Assembly (NCBI GenBank): GCA_000469685.2
Contig: LS997566.1
Location: forward strand, 40,049,920 to 40,113,919
Source of the DNA: Haemonchus contortus
Lineage: Eukaryota > Nematoda > Chromadorea > Rhabditida > Trichostrongylidae
Length of the DNA stretch: 64,000 nt
Reading direction: 5' to 3'
The translations under genes and the position numbers were made by a program. Positions 9,489 to 21,400 of this stretch are shown piece by piece. The number at the start of each line of letters is the position of its first letter. Position 1 is the first letter of the stretch. The notes below the pieces were generated by a model, which was given only the letters and a program-made list of their open reading frames with translations, had not been told where the DNA came from and searched no databases.

Positions 9489-11190
9489 AAAATTCTAAAT
9501 CTAAATCTTATGATAAAAATTTTAAACTTGCCAGTAGAGTTGGTCACTTAAGTGGTAGAAAACTCAAATAGTAAACTCGATCAACGGAAATGGTTTGAGA
9601 GGGGGAGTACATTCCTGCTCTTGCCTTGTTTTTTCTGCTGTGCGTGAAAAACTAAAAAAGTATTTTGAAAGGATCTCGGGAATTTTTTAGGATCTTATTG
9701 TTCAAAAAAAAAAAACGTCGAAACGGATCCATCCAAAGCGAAACATTGTGGAGCCAAACTCTCAACATCCCGACATGAAGCAGGATCCTCGCCAACTGCG
9801 CTCCAAAACCACATCAGATCGCTGACGGTTCCAACGTGGTCGACAGATGCTCTGGACCGTTGCCTCATTATTATCAGTCTGGGATCACCAGTGCGCGAAC
9901 TTTTCCCCTCTCTCATTTAGAGAATGACATCAACTGAACAGCATTGTATACGGCGCAGTAAGGCAGGGTAGTGGGTGGAAACGCTTATCGGATGGTTAGA
10001 AACGCAGACCACAGTTTAGAAACACAAACAGTGGCATGACATCTATGCATCGAACAAGCTAAGCCTAGTTAAGCTCTGAGTCGAGCAAGCTTGAGCGAAT
10101 AACTGATTTCTTCTTTGATTTCAGAAAATTTGAAGGAGGAAGATGAAGCCCAAGGTAATGTTGGCTGGTTGTGGGGATGCGGAATATGAGAGAAATCAAT
10201 GAGCTTCAGCCTGGTTAGCATTGTTGCATCCCGATTACTCGACCAGGGTTCGATCGGACTTGATGCGCACATTTTGCGAAACCAGTCAAGCTAGATAAAG
10301 CTGCAGTGAGCCATATCCCTGGTTGGAAAGAAGCTCTCTCGCACTCGAAGTTTTCAGGGCTCGTCAGAGCTTAGAAGATTGTTGTAGGCGAATTGTGGAG
10401 CGCCAAACTGTAAGAAATGTTTCTGTGAGCGCTATCGTCGAGTTTTCTTGATGCAGTGGTTAGCATGGTTGATTCCCAGACAACAGACGGAAGATCGAAC
10501 CCTTTTGACGTCTGGCCTTCGCAAAACACTTTTCCATAATACACTTTCCTGTCCTCTCTCAGTTAATGATATTACTAGAGCAAAACTATAGAAGGTACGG
10601 CGCTGAACTTGTCTGATGGCCGGCGAGCACTTCGGCTCAGTAGGGCCGAGCCCAAACTCTCTCCAAGGGAGGGGTTCTGGAATCACACGTTCGCGAATTT
10701 CTTCCCTCTCCTATTTAGCGAATGACATCAACTGAACAGCATTGTATACGGCGCAGTAAGGCAGGGTAGTGGGTGGAAACATCTGCGTCCTGGGTTAGAA
10801 ACGCAGATCAGGGCTATGAACACAGAGCAGTGGCATGACATCTATGCATCGAACAAGCGAAGCTAAGTGAGGCCTGAAGTCCAGCAAGCTCCAGCTGGTA
10901 ACTGATTTCTTCTCCTATTTCGAAAATTTTGAAGGGTAGATGACGAAATCTCAAAAGAATGTTGACTGCTTGTGGGGGCCGGAGCTATGAGAGAAATTGT
11001 AAAGGAAAACAGCCTCCGAGATTTCTTCGTGGAGTGGTTAGCAATGTTGCTTTCCGAATACACGACCAGGGTTCGTTTTCTCTGATTGCCCACATTTTGC
11101 AAAACGAGTAGTAGACTACCCTTGCCTGTTCTCTCTCACTTAATGATATTACTAGAGCAAAACATTGGAAGATACGGTGCTGAACTTGTC

Positions 11191-11294
11191 CGATGGCCGG
11201 CGAGCACTTCGGCTCAGTAGGGCCGAGCCCAAACTCCCTCCAAGGGAGGGGTTTGGGCTCGGCCCGGATGAGCCGAAGTGCTCGCCGGTCATCG
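11191..11294. repeat. GC-rich hairpin in the left arm
   Basis: cgatggccggcgagcacttc pairs with gaagtgctcgccggtcatcg, and gggccgagcccaaactccct with the matching inner arm. An unpaired half copy is at 10610-10680 and a shorter hairpin of the same sequence is at 13248-13320. Confidence 0.88.
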
Positions 11295-12890
11295 GGTGGT
11301 TTGGTACGTCGCTGACCATCAGGCGATCAATTGAACCGTTTAGGCTGCCCAGCTAATGTGTTTCTGTAGCCTAGCGAGTAACGATCCGGCTCCTTGCCTA
11401 TGATGTCGAGGGATCGGAATTACATCTCTGTTTTTGCTCCAGTGTGAGAGAAGTGGCAGCAGAACGGGCAACTTTGCAGTCCTAGCCCATGTTTCGTTTT
11501 CTTCGAGCGGCGACCAAATCAAGCCGACTGGGTCAAACTTGCAACGAGCATTTGGAACGCAGGGGAAGCAATGCTGTCGTATGTCTGTGAGGGCACGAGT
11601 TCGGATTCGCTGAGTGGATGCTGTCTTTTTTGGAGCTTTTTATTTTTTGTTCCAATAAGAGTTCTGCCGAAACAAGATGAAATGCTCGACGTCCATCGGT
11701 ACGGTGTGGTTGCTGATCATCAAACGTCCATATCGAGTCATAACAATTTTTCGAGGCGCCTATGTTCTTGGGGGTGCAGAAAGTAACAATTCGTCTAGTT
11801 GTCTGTGAGGTATGGGCTCGTACCACTGTACTTTCGAAGAAAGGGAGTTAAAAACACGAGAGCTTTGCAAACAAAAAAATGCGCTTTTCTTGATTCCTTT
11901 TTTTGGTCTCCCTCAGTGGCTACTATTAAAGGCACAGTTCACGATAATTTTGAGAAACGCCTTTTCTTCGGAAAGCGTATGTATAGGTTGGGAATAGTTC
12001 ATCGGTATATCGAAGGAAGCGATAGAATACGCCGATTTCGAGAAAAATATGGCATCTTGAAACTAGGGAAAATAGGGGATGGACGAGTTACCGTGGCGGA
12101 CATAACATGGAAGGGGTGTATGTCGTTTGGCGCGATCCCTGCCATCGCGCAGCCAATTTGACGCGGTTTGAGAGCCAGACAACTCGTCCAGTTAATCGAG
12201 CAACCCACTAACCATCCAGTTGATAGAAGCCCGATCAATGACTTCAAGCTGAAAGGTAAGATTCAAGCAGGTTCACAGTTGCGCGTCTAGTAGTGATGGC
12301 GTCATCGATCTGGCTCTTATCGCTGGATGGGCAGTGGGTTGTCCAATCGCTGGACGAGTTGTACAGCTCGCAAACCTCGTCGAATGGGCGGTGTGATGGG
12401 AGGGATCGCGCCAAACGATCGTCTCCCCAGAAGGGGTACTCAGAAGAAATTTCAGTTGTTGCAACTGTGCAAAGACCTGACTACATCGAACGAAAACTGA
12501 GCAAATCTGACTCTCGTTGTCGCTATTGGTCATGACAAGTTGTTTAAACTCCCGAACTAAGCCTACATGGGTTCCTCGAGATCGGTGAAGCCTGTGAAAC
12601 TCTTTTGAGTTTTTATCGTGAACTGTGCCTCTGATAGTAACCACTGAGAGAGACCTTAGAAAATGTATTGTGAAGAGCGTATTTTTAGCTTGGAAAGCTC
12701 TCTTGTTTTTGTACTCCCTTTCTTCGAAAGTTCAGTGGAACTCCAGTGGTACGAGCCCAAACCTCATAAACAACAAGGCGAATCGTAACTATCTGCGCCC
12801 CAGAAACACACGCGCCCCAAAAACCGTTTTGACTCGATTCGTTCGTTTAAGAGTCAACAACCACACCATATCGACTGCCGTCGAGCATTT

Positions 12891-13155
12891 CGGCTCCTTG
12901 TCTGTGTTGTCAAGAGATCGGGATCGCATTTATAGTTTTGCTGCAATGTGGGAGAAGGGAGCAGCAGAACGGGGAATTTTGCAGGCCTCGCACACGTGCA
13001 TCTTATTTATTTATTTATTTATTTATTTATATCTTATGCATCTTATGCACGTGTGCGAGGCCTGCAAAATTTCCCGTTCTGCTGCCCCCTTCTCCCACAT
13101 TGCAGCAAAACTATAAATGTGATCCCGATCTCTTGACAACTTAGACAAGGAGCCG
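12891..13155. repeat. Hairpin with arms of about 110 bp and a (TTTA)n loop
   Basis: ggctccttgtct at 12892 is mirrored by agacaaggagcc ending at 13154, and gcaggcctcgcacacgtgca is mirrored just right of the loop. The loop near 13002-13035 is a TTTA microsatellite. The stem sequence also occurs once, unpaired, at 11380-11500. Confidence 0.88.
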
Positions 13156-14013
13156 GATCGTTACTCGCTAGGCTACAGAAACACATTAGCTGGGCAGCCT
13201 AAACGGTTCAATTGATCGCCTGATGGTCAGCGACGTACCGAGCCACCCGATGACCGGCGAGCACTTCGGCTCATCCGGGCCGAGCCCAAACCCCTGAGCC
13301 GAAGTGCTCGCCGGCCATCGGACAAGTTCAGCACCGTACCTTCTATCGTTTTGCTCTAGTAATATCATTAAGTGAGAGAGAACAGGCAAGGGTAGTCTAC
13401 TACTCGTTTTGCAAAATGTGGGCAATCAGAGAAAACAAACGCTGGTCGTGTATCCGGAAAGCAACATTGCTAACCGCTCCACGAAGAAATCTCGGAGGCT
13501 GTTCTCCACTACAGATTCTCTCATAGCTCCGCACCCCCAGAAGCAGTCAACATTCTTTTGAGATTTCATCCTTCACCCTTCAAAATTTTCGCAATAAGAG
13601 ACGAAATCAGTCATCCGCTCAAGCCTGCTGGACTTCAAGCCTCTATTGGCTTAGCTTGTTCGATGCATAGATGTCATGCCACTGCTCTGTGTTCATAGCC
13701 CTGATCTGCGTTTCTAACCCAGGACGCAGATGTTTCCACCCACTACCCTGCCTTACTGCGCCGTATACAATGCTGTTCAGTTGATGTCATTCTCTTAATG
13801 AGAGAGGGAAGAAGTTCGCGCACGGGTGATTCCAGACTGATAAGGACGAGGAAACGGTCCACGAGTATCCGTTGACCACGTTGGCTATTATCGATGTGAC
13901 TTTAGCTTTGGTGCGTAGTTGGCGAGGATCCTGCTTCATGTCGGGATGTTGAGAGTTTGGCTCCACAATGTATCGGTCTTGAGGGATACGTTTCGACAAT
14001 TTTTTGAACAATT

Positions 14014-15176
14014 GCAGCTGTTCTTCGAGGCTGAGAAGGGTCAAGAATACCTTATTCTGAGCTCAGGACAAATTCTCAAAGCGAAGCTCAGTTCTGCAAA
14101 TCAGAACTACACGTTTTATTTTACCGCTCCGTTTTTTTCCCACAATTTCCTGAACAAATTTCAACAACTATAGCTATCCTTCTACGATGTTCCTCCTCAT
14201 GTTCCTCATGTTCCCTCATTTCCATCACCCAATGTCCCTTTATCCGCTGACAGCATCCCATGCTCTACTGTCTAGATGTGTGTATCATAAAACCCAGTTG
14301 AAAAACATTTATTACTGACATCCAATCGATATGGTGCTAAGGAAATCAATGGTGAAGATCGAATCGTTAACTATATAATAGGATGTGCGAAATGCTGTTA
14401 ACAACCTTCTTTGACATGGTACACACAAATTGTCAAAACAATTTTTTTCAAAAAACATTGTAGAGGATCAATATCCTCATAACAAGATTTCTTGAGGAAT
14501 GGGTCGTCGTCGGTCCAATCAATCTATGTACAAAAAGAAAACATGAACCCGAATAGCAATTAAATCTAAGTTTCTCGCGTTGTTTCAGCTCTTGAATCTA
14601 CCTCGGATTTACAGTCAACAACTATAAATGGTTCTTCATAAATGGGTCACTGTCTATGTCAGATCGAGTAGAAATGTCATGGTCAGATATTCCGACAAGG
14701 GTTAAACGGTAGGTACAGTAGTTATCCCAATGTCGCAATGTTCTCGTGGCGCCCGACGGTTCCTAGTTAGTTGTCTCGCCGCATGCCATGTCTAAGGTGG
14801 TTGCTCTAGTCAGCCATTCGGCCACACTCCAGGCCATTTGAGACTACGGTCCCTCACTAGCTTAATTCTCGTTCGTATTTAGTCTGCGAAAGCAAGTATA
14901 TTTTACTGGTGAGAGCCTCCCACATCCTAAACCAAGGTACGGTATATTACTGTACTGGTACCTCTTTTCTAGCTTGACATGTTTCAGAATGTGACGGGAA
15001 TGGAGTACGACTGGGTATGATGGGTGAGGAGGCGCCAGTGGGTCAAGAGGTGCCGTCGCCCTGAAAAGAGCTCACCGCGCATGACTTTCCCAGATTCGAG
15101 TAAGGACCTTTCGGATAGCTTTCGGCTACTATACCAGCTCGGTAGTGTGCAGGGGTGTGAAAATATGAGGGGCTAA
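14014..15176. other. Intergenic, no recognisable gene
   Basis: Between the inverted repeat and the GGT 3' end. A short patch (14765-14800) resembles 18370-18400 (ttagttagttgtc, a gcca..ccatg-like stretch). Otherwise nothing. Confidence 0.45.
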
Positions 15177-15182
15177 TTTATT
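15177..15182 (-). terminator. Candidate polyadenylation signal of GGT copy B
   Basis: AATAAA on the minus strand about 285 bases after the TAG stop at 15468. It is the first canonical signal I noticed downstream; the cleavage site itself cannot be read from sequence. Confidence 0.5.
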
Positions 15183-15467
15183 GCTACACTTGACTCAATC
15201 CTGACTACCTCACCAAGTAATTCCCGTATCTCTATCATCTAGTTTCTCCATAGCCGACTTACTGGCTTCCGCCTTCACTAAGACGCAAAGCGACACCACC
15301 GGGACACCCTGAGGGATCGACCCTTGATCAAAAGAGATCCGAAAAGAAGAAATTGAAAACTATACTGTCCTGACCTGACATACACAGTGCTTAAGACTAA
15401 ACATGATAGACTAGATAGTGAATTAAAAGTAATTTCAGATAAGTACTGTGCAAGGGGTGCACGTTGT

Positions 15468-18400
15468 CTAGTATCCAGCTGGATACGTGGCAGTTTTCCG
15501 TCGGAAATCGCTGTTACCATGAATGAAGCCTGAAACAATGGAGATTAGGAGACCGTATTGTGATGTATGATGTACCGTTTTGAAGTGGGTGGTCTCCCTA
15601 TGGGACTATAAGGGTGGAAAGGCCTTTTTCATTACAACAGGTGCAAAATTTTGAGTTGAGAACAGTACAGTACCCCTTGAAGAGACCTCCTTTCATCGAA
15701 AAGCTCAAAGCTACTGTTATATAAAATAGTTATTGACATTGCGCATAAGCGTTGTTACTTCACCCTGCTAAAAGTGCAAAAGAGTCTAAGACCGGACCAA
15801 AGGAGATGGTCATAGAAAAACCAAAACTTACCGTCAGGAAGTTCTTCAAGTGCTTGTACGACCGACTTTTGCTTCTCGACCATTGTCATGTTCTGCTTGT
15901 ATACATCGGTTAACATCGTGATGATTTCCTTGAATTTCGTTTTATTAGTTCTCCTTATCAACCATTATCATTATTATCGGTTGCTGTCATCACCCATATT
16001 CGATCCCGCCACAGCTCAATCATCTTTTAGTGTATCAAGGTTCTTTTATACTAAGGGAGTGACAAATACAGTGATTGGTGCCTCATTACCAAGCTTTATC
16101 AACTGTTATCACTCTCTATCGTTTGTCTTAACAACTCTTACCCCACTTCTCTGACGCGTTCCAATGTTTTTTACAAACGACAGTTAAGAATTTTCGAAAA
16201 AAAACGAAACAAACATAGACGCATCTAGTGAGTTATGAAAATGTATCAAAATAGTTTTTCCAGTTATTCTGGCCCATCCCACCGATTTTTCCTAATAAAA
16301 CTCAACTACGGACACGACAAAACCAAAACCTATTTAGGAAATTCCTCTTAGGAAGATGATCTGGTACAAGACTTTTGAGAGAACAGTCAAACAAACATCA
16401 TTCAGTTCGCAATTTTTCTTGGAGCTGCCGTAATTTTGACTCCATAAAGAACTACTAACCTTTGGCCAGCGCCCTTCGTATTGTGTAACATGTGGCAAGT
16501 ATTGGTTGTGTAGCCTGGGGGCATCGACAGCTTCCTGAAAAAACTCATCGCATTTCCTCTTATAGACGATTACAACCACATGGGAAAGACATATTTTTTT
16601 AGAATTTTTCTACATAAAGAAAAAATGTGTTCCTATTTTTTGTATTACAAACTCTGGGAGAAAAGTTGATTTTGAGGAGAGAGGGGCAGTTCAAACGGCT
16701 TGGTTAGCCTTCAGAACACTCCTTTTTCACAAAGTTTACTTGTTTACTCTCACAGTCAGAGTAAATACGGACTTTAGGCCTCAAGAAGGTAATAATTATC
16801 AAATGACTTTACCTTCACAGTTTGATTGAACAGCATAGTACGTATGACTGCTTGGGCCGTGGCTGATATAATGAAGGATCCGCCAGAAGCCCCGACAACC
16901 ATCACAACCTGGAAATGCTCATAGGTTAATCTCGTTACTTTCTCAACTGAAGGAAGAGTTTTTTGGAATGAATACCCTCGTTATTTTACTGCTTACAAAA
17001 ATCAGTGTAGATCAGGAGACATCAAGTCTGAGAGAGCCGGTCAGGATGCTTAAGGAGGCTCTTGGTCGACTACATTGTTATTTGTGGTGTTCTTCCCCAT
17101 TTAGAGAGCTACCATGCCTAAGCCTATGTAGATTACTACAAAAAATCCAAAAAGAACTTACTTTGTTATCGTTTTTATTGTAGATGACCATAGGGCTCAT
17201 GCTGCTCATCGGCCGTTTACCCGGCTTGATAAAGTTCGTTTCGGACGGAGCGAAACCGAATGCATTTGATGCACCAGGCGTAGAGAAATCGTCCATTTCA
17301 TCATTCCAGATGATACCAAGAGTTTGAGAAGCTCTCATCGCACCGAGACTGAATAGAATAATTTCAAAATTTTTATATGTATTCACTAATTCGGCGGAGG
17401 TGGTGTAGTGGCAAGTGGCGCTGTATATCACACGCACGGTCAGGGGTTCGAATCCCGGATCGATGCCCGCTTAGGCCAACCAGGCCTTCCAACCTTCCGG
17501 GGTCGGTGAATTGGTACCGGAATCGTCTGGGAGGATAAAAGCATCGACTTGTACATCGGCTGGCCACCACAAGTCATTGTGTAGGCCACATACGCACTCA
17601 TTTCGCCACTACGATTCTGAATGGAAGCCGAGTGCGGGGGCGCATCCCTCAGACGGGATTGATTAACGCCAACAACTTTTTCAAACTTTATTCACTAATT
17701 CAGCAGCCTAACTTTAACTCTGCTAGTGCAAGGATTGACTCTTGAGTGCCAATAGCAAGAATGACATATTAATTCGCACCGAAGTACCCCTCCCCCTCCT
17801 ATGTCATGAACAATTCATAGGGCCACACCTGTTCAATGACAGCAGAAAGGAAGAGAACGAACCCCAGGAAAGGGTAGATACTCGGTATGTAGTGATAGTA
17901 ACTCTTAGATTCCATAAAGTAGCAATGCGAACTGGATGTGGGATCCTGGGGTGTAGTTACTTCTCCCCGAAAATCGCGTTGCACTTGCCGCACCCGGTAA
18001 CGCGAAGTCGCACGCCATGGCAAGGGAAGTGTTGAATTTCCAAAGGAAGGATACGGTAGTTGCCGCGGGACCACTCCGCTTGCCATGGGAGTTCGGAGAA
18101 AAGTACCGCCACCGGGATCTCGTACCCGAACGATGAGCCGTGCTCGCCGCATCCGCCTATCCGAACGGGCATTACAAGGGTAAGACTTGAATTGCTATTC
18201 GACAATTATGGTGATTGGTAAACTGCTACTTTGCGAATGTGGGAAGTTGGGTACGGGTACGGAGTCCGCCTCCCACGCAATTTGTACCTCAGCTAAGTTT
18301 ACGATAGAGAATGGGATGGGAGCCTCGACACGCTCAAGGTTCCTTGACCACTTGTCTATTCGCGCGGCGACTCTTAGTTAGTTGTCCTGCCACACGCTAT

Positions 18401-21400
18401 GAAGGACGGTAACTCTACTTCGAAGTTAGGCAATGCGGTGGGTACGATGAGCTCAGTATGATTTATACAAAACTACAAACCGTCAACCCCGTATAAATCT
18501 TCCTACCCAGCCGACAGGTTCCCATTTCCCAGGATTTTTGGCATCGTTACTCGAACACCGGTTTTAAAAATGGAGCCCATCCACTAGACCTGCTGTAAAT
18601 CGTTCAAAAAATATTTTAATGCAAATTCTTACATTTGATTCACCGTGGACGTGCAAGAAACTGCGTTTCCTTCGTGATCGATGATCGTTGCGTGTGATGT
18701 TCCATGATCGGGAACCTGTAAAGTGCAGACCTTAGAGCAGTATGAGGCTGCAAGCGACGAGCAGCAGTTCAACAAAAGCTTCGTCTTCCTGATGGAAGGC
18801 ACTATTTAGTACCACAACACTGTGCTTTGAGTGCATTAGTTAACACTTTTCGTCCGAATTCAAAGGTATCTCAGTGGCCTGTGGCATTGTATCAAATTTG
18901 AAAAACTTGTGGACCACATCCATGCTTTTGTTAACCGACCTACCATTACTAGGAGGGGCAGCTCAAGCTCCAGGATTTACCTGGAGAGACTCAGACTACG
19001 TGTTCCACTTATGGTTGTTTTCGAAAGAGTTAATGTACATGTTGGGGACAAAACCCGATTGGGAGACGGGTGTTGAGACGATTTTGGGTAATCGATTTGC
19101 CGCACGCGGCTGTCGCGGACCACTCATTCGCCGTTTCTACAGCTCTAGCGTTCTTCATACAGCTCAGTCGATATGCGATCATTATTTTATGCATAATTCT
19201 ACGATTTTAGTACTTTTGTTCTTGTATTTCTTACCCACTGCTGCATCCTGCTACATTCCTTCGCGCGCGACGCCCCTCTCAACGCGACACGACCATTTCG
19301 TCCCTAACGCACCACACCCAACCCGATTGCCTTGACCGAATATGCCATGTGGGATTCGTTTGAGAGCGAGCTTTCACAGCCAAGCTAGGCTCAACAAACG
19401 CTCTAAGCACCCACCTCCTGCCGTCGCTATAGGAACTTCCCTGCGACCGAAAATGAACTTTTGCTCTGCCCTACTAGTCTCTGTTCTACTAATCCTACAA
19501 AGGTTCTAATGCTCCCAAGCCCCGAATTGCTGAAACAAAATCGCGGTGAAAGCAGTGCTGAACTAAGGATGTCGATGCATGTAGGTATTCAAGACGAAAC
19601 TCTTCCAACCCAAACGAAACAAAAGCCTCTTTAAGCGAATCCGCCTCCACGTAGCCATCGCTACGACTATGGAGGTTCATTTATTCTTTTGTTTACATGG
19701 GATCAGTTATGGAACCCGATCGCCTTTCAAATTGGGTTTTGGGGTTGCTACCCATAATATCCATGGAATACTGCTGCATCGGGAAGATTGGAAGGGGGGT
19801 AGACCTGAGGGAGTTTCCTAAAAGGATGGCCACGCGACTTCTAACTCGCCCTAAAACGGATTCACATGACTCAACCGATAAAGGATCAAAAAGATCCGTC
19901 AGGGACTTGATCCTCAAATTGGGTGCTATTTATTTCTTTTGGGATCAAGTTTACAAGAGCTTGTTATGTAGGAAGTCCATTTGTTCAGATCGAACCACCA
20001 ACAGCCACTAGTACGATCTTCTGGCAATAAAAAACTCTGGTTCTAATGTGGTACTTTCCGTTTCTCGAACACTTTCCCGTTACGCTCTACAAAGAAGTTC
20101 CAGGGACCGGCTATACCAGAGGCTTTTTCTTTCTGTTGCGTTAAGGTACTGACAAGGTCGCCGCTTCTGGTCATGCGTGCTACTGAGGCGGATTACCCAA
20201 CATTGATAAAAGTGTGTTGACCGCGATCCTCATGGGATGAGGGAGACATAAGATATCTCGTCTAGGAGGTAAGGGGAGGGTTTAGGCACGTAAAACAAAA
20301 CTAACACGCTGGTAGGCGGTTCTTCAGGACGGTCTGAAAACGATCAAATGCTTCCACGATGTTGAATAAGAGAGTTCTTGGGTCATCCTACAGTTATCGT
20401 TTTCTATGTGTGCCTTCCCTGGCCACCAGCCTGTGTCAGTTACCCCAAATTGTCCTCGTGAAAGAAGCTGATGAACTTATGTGCCAGTGATAACAACAAC
20501 AAGTCACACGGTGCAAAACTCACCTCTTCTAGATCAAGTGGTTTCTATAAAGTTAATACACAGAATGTTAGTATGAAAATACAGATTATTAGTTCTACAG
20601 TAAAATATAACATTAACACATGTTATTCTGTTAGTAGTTATGTTGTAGTAGAAAAAAAAATACCTGCGTTGTCATACCGCCTAGATAGTAATCCTGTGGC
20701 TGAGCAACGTCTTTGATCATTGATGCGATCCACTTGGTGTATTTACTGGAAATAGGTCAGGTTGAGGCAAAAAGTTGAGGGTGACCAGGAGTTTCCGAGA
20801 ACCGAGGAGCCGATGTCGTCCATAGCAGGAGCTCGGTAGAGAAATAAGAAAAAACGCTTACGGAGTACTCATGTTGGCGACAAGCGCTTTTGCGCTCTCA
20901 ACAAATCTCACATCACCGAGCTTCGTTCTTTGAGCATAGCCGAACTTTTCGGCTTCGATAAGACGATGATAAACCAGCGGATCATCCAGGTTCACCTTAC
21001 CACCGCGATAGAACTCTGCAATAATCCGGCACTGAGTACGAAACAAACGTTGGAAGTTCTTCCAACTCACCCGCCATGACAGCTATGATATTCTGTGTGA
21101 TCACGAAAGATGATGGAGGTGGCGGCCCGCACATTTCCAAATCGCCCGACAATCCACTGGCGATTAGCGGAATCTCGTCGATCAGCGTTTCATAACTGGC
21201 CAAATCTTTTGCGTCGATTATTCCTCCTGAAGCAGTAATGTTGGAAATCCTTCCTTTGGTCAGAACTTCGCTAACTAGTACCAAACTAGAGGAATGGGCT
21301 GCATCTATCAGTCACTCACCATTTTCGGTGATCTCTCCAGCGATGGTCTGCGCCATTCCTCCTTTGTAGAACAAATCGACCGGATCTGAGGCGTTGGCAA

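Larger units (their letters stand above)
9699..14013. repeat. Giant nested inverted repeat (candidate foldback element)
   Basis: The outer ends are inverted copies: attgttcaaaa..cgtcgaaacg at 9699-9726 against cgtttcgacaattttttgaac near 14000. Inside, 10690-11100 pairs with 13390-13800, 11100-11530 with 13060-13400, and 11800-12270 with 12280-12770, all centred near 12270. The left arm carries an extra direct duplication (9900-10680 resembles 10690-11500). Three smaller hairpins lie within: 11191-11294, 12891-13155 and 13248-13320. The ORFs inside are repeat shadows; no transposase was recognised. Confidence 0.88.

Noticed and set aside
11799..12161. 120-codon frame in the inverted repeat
   Set aside because: Lies in an arm whose partner copy is not open; no motif.
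12625..13116. 163-codon plus frame
   Set aside because: It crosses hairpin arms and the TTTA run of the giant inverted repeat; repeat shadow.
17078..17437. Frame 17078-17437 as a gene of its own
   Set aside because: It is GGT exon 13 (17348-17162) with intron read-through on both sides.
17393..17460. A functional tRNA at the SINE head
   Set aside because: Acceptor and anticodon stems do not form, the unit has a 230-bp body and about 20 sister copies; it is a SINE.
18874..19335. 153-codon plus frame in a GGT intron
   Set aside because: No motif, antisense to a well-supported gene, no splice or start evidence.
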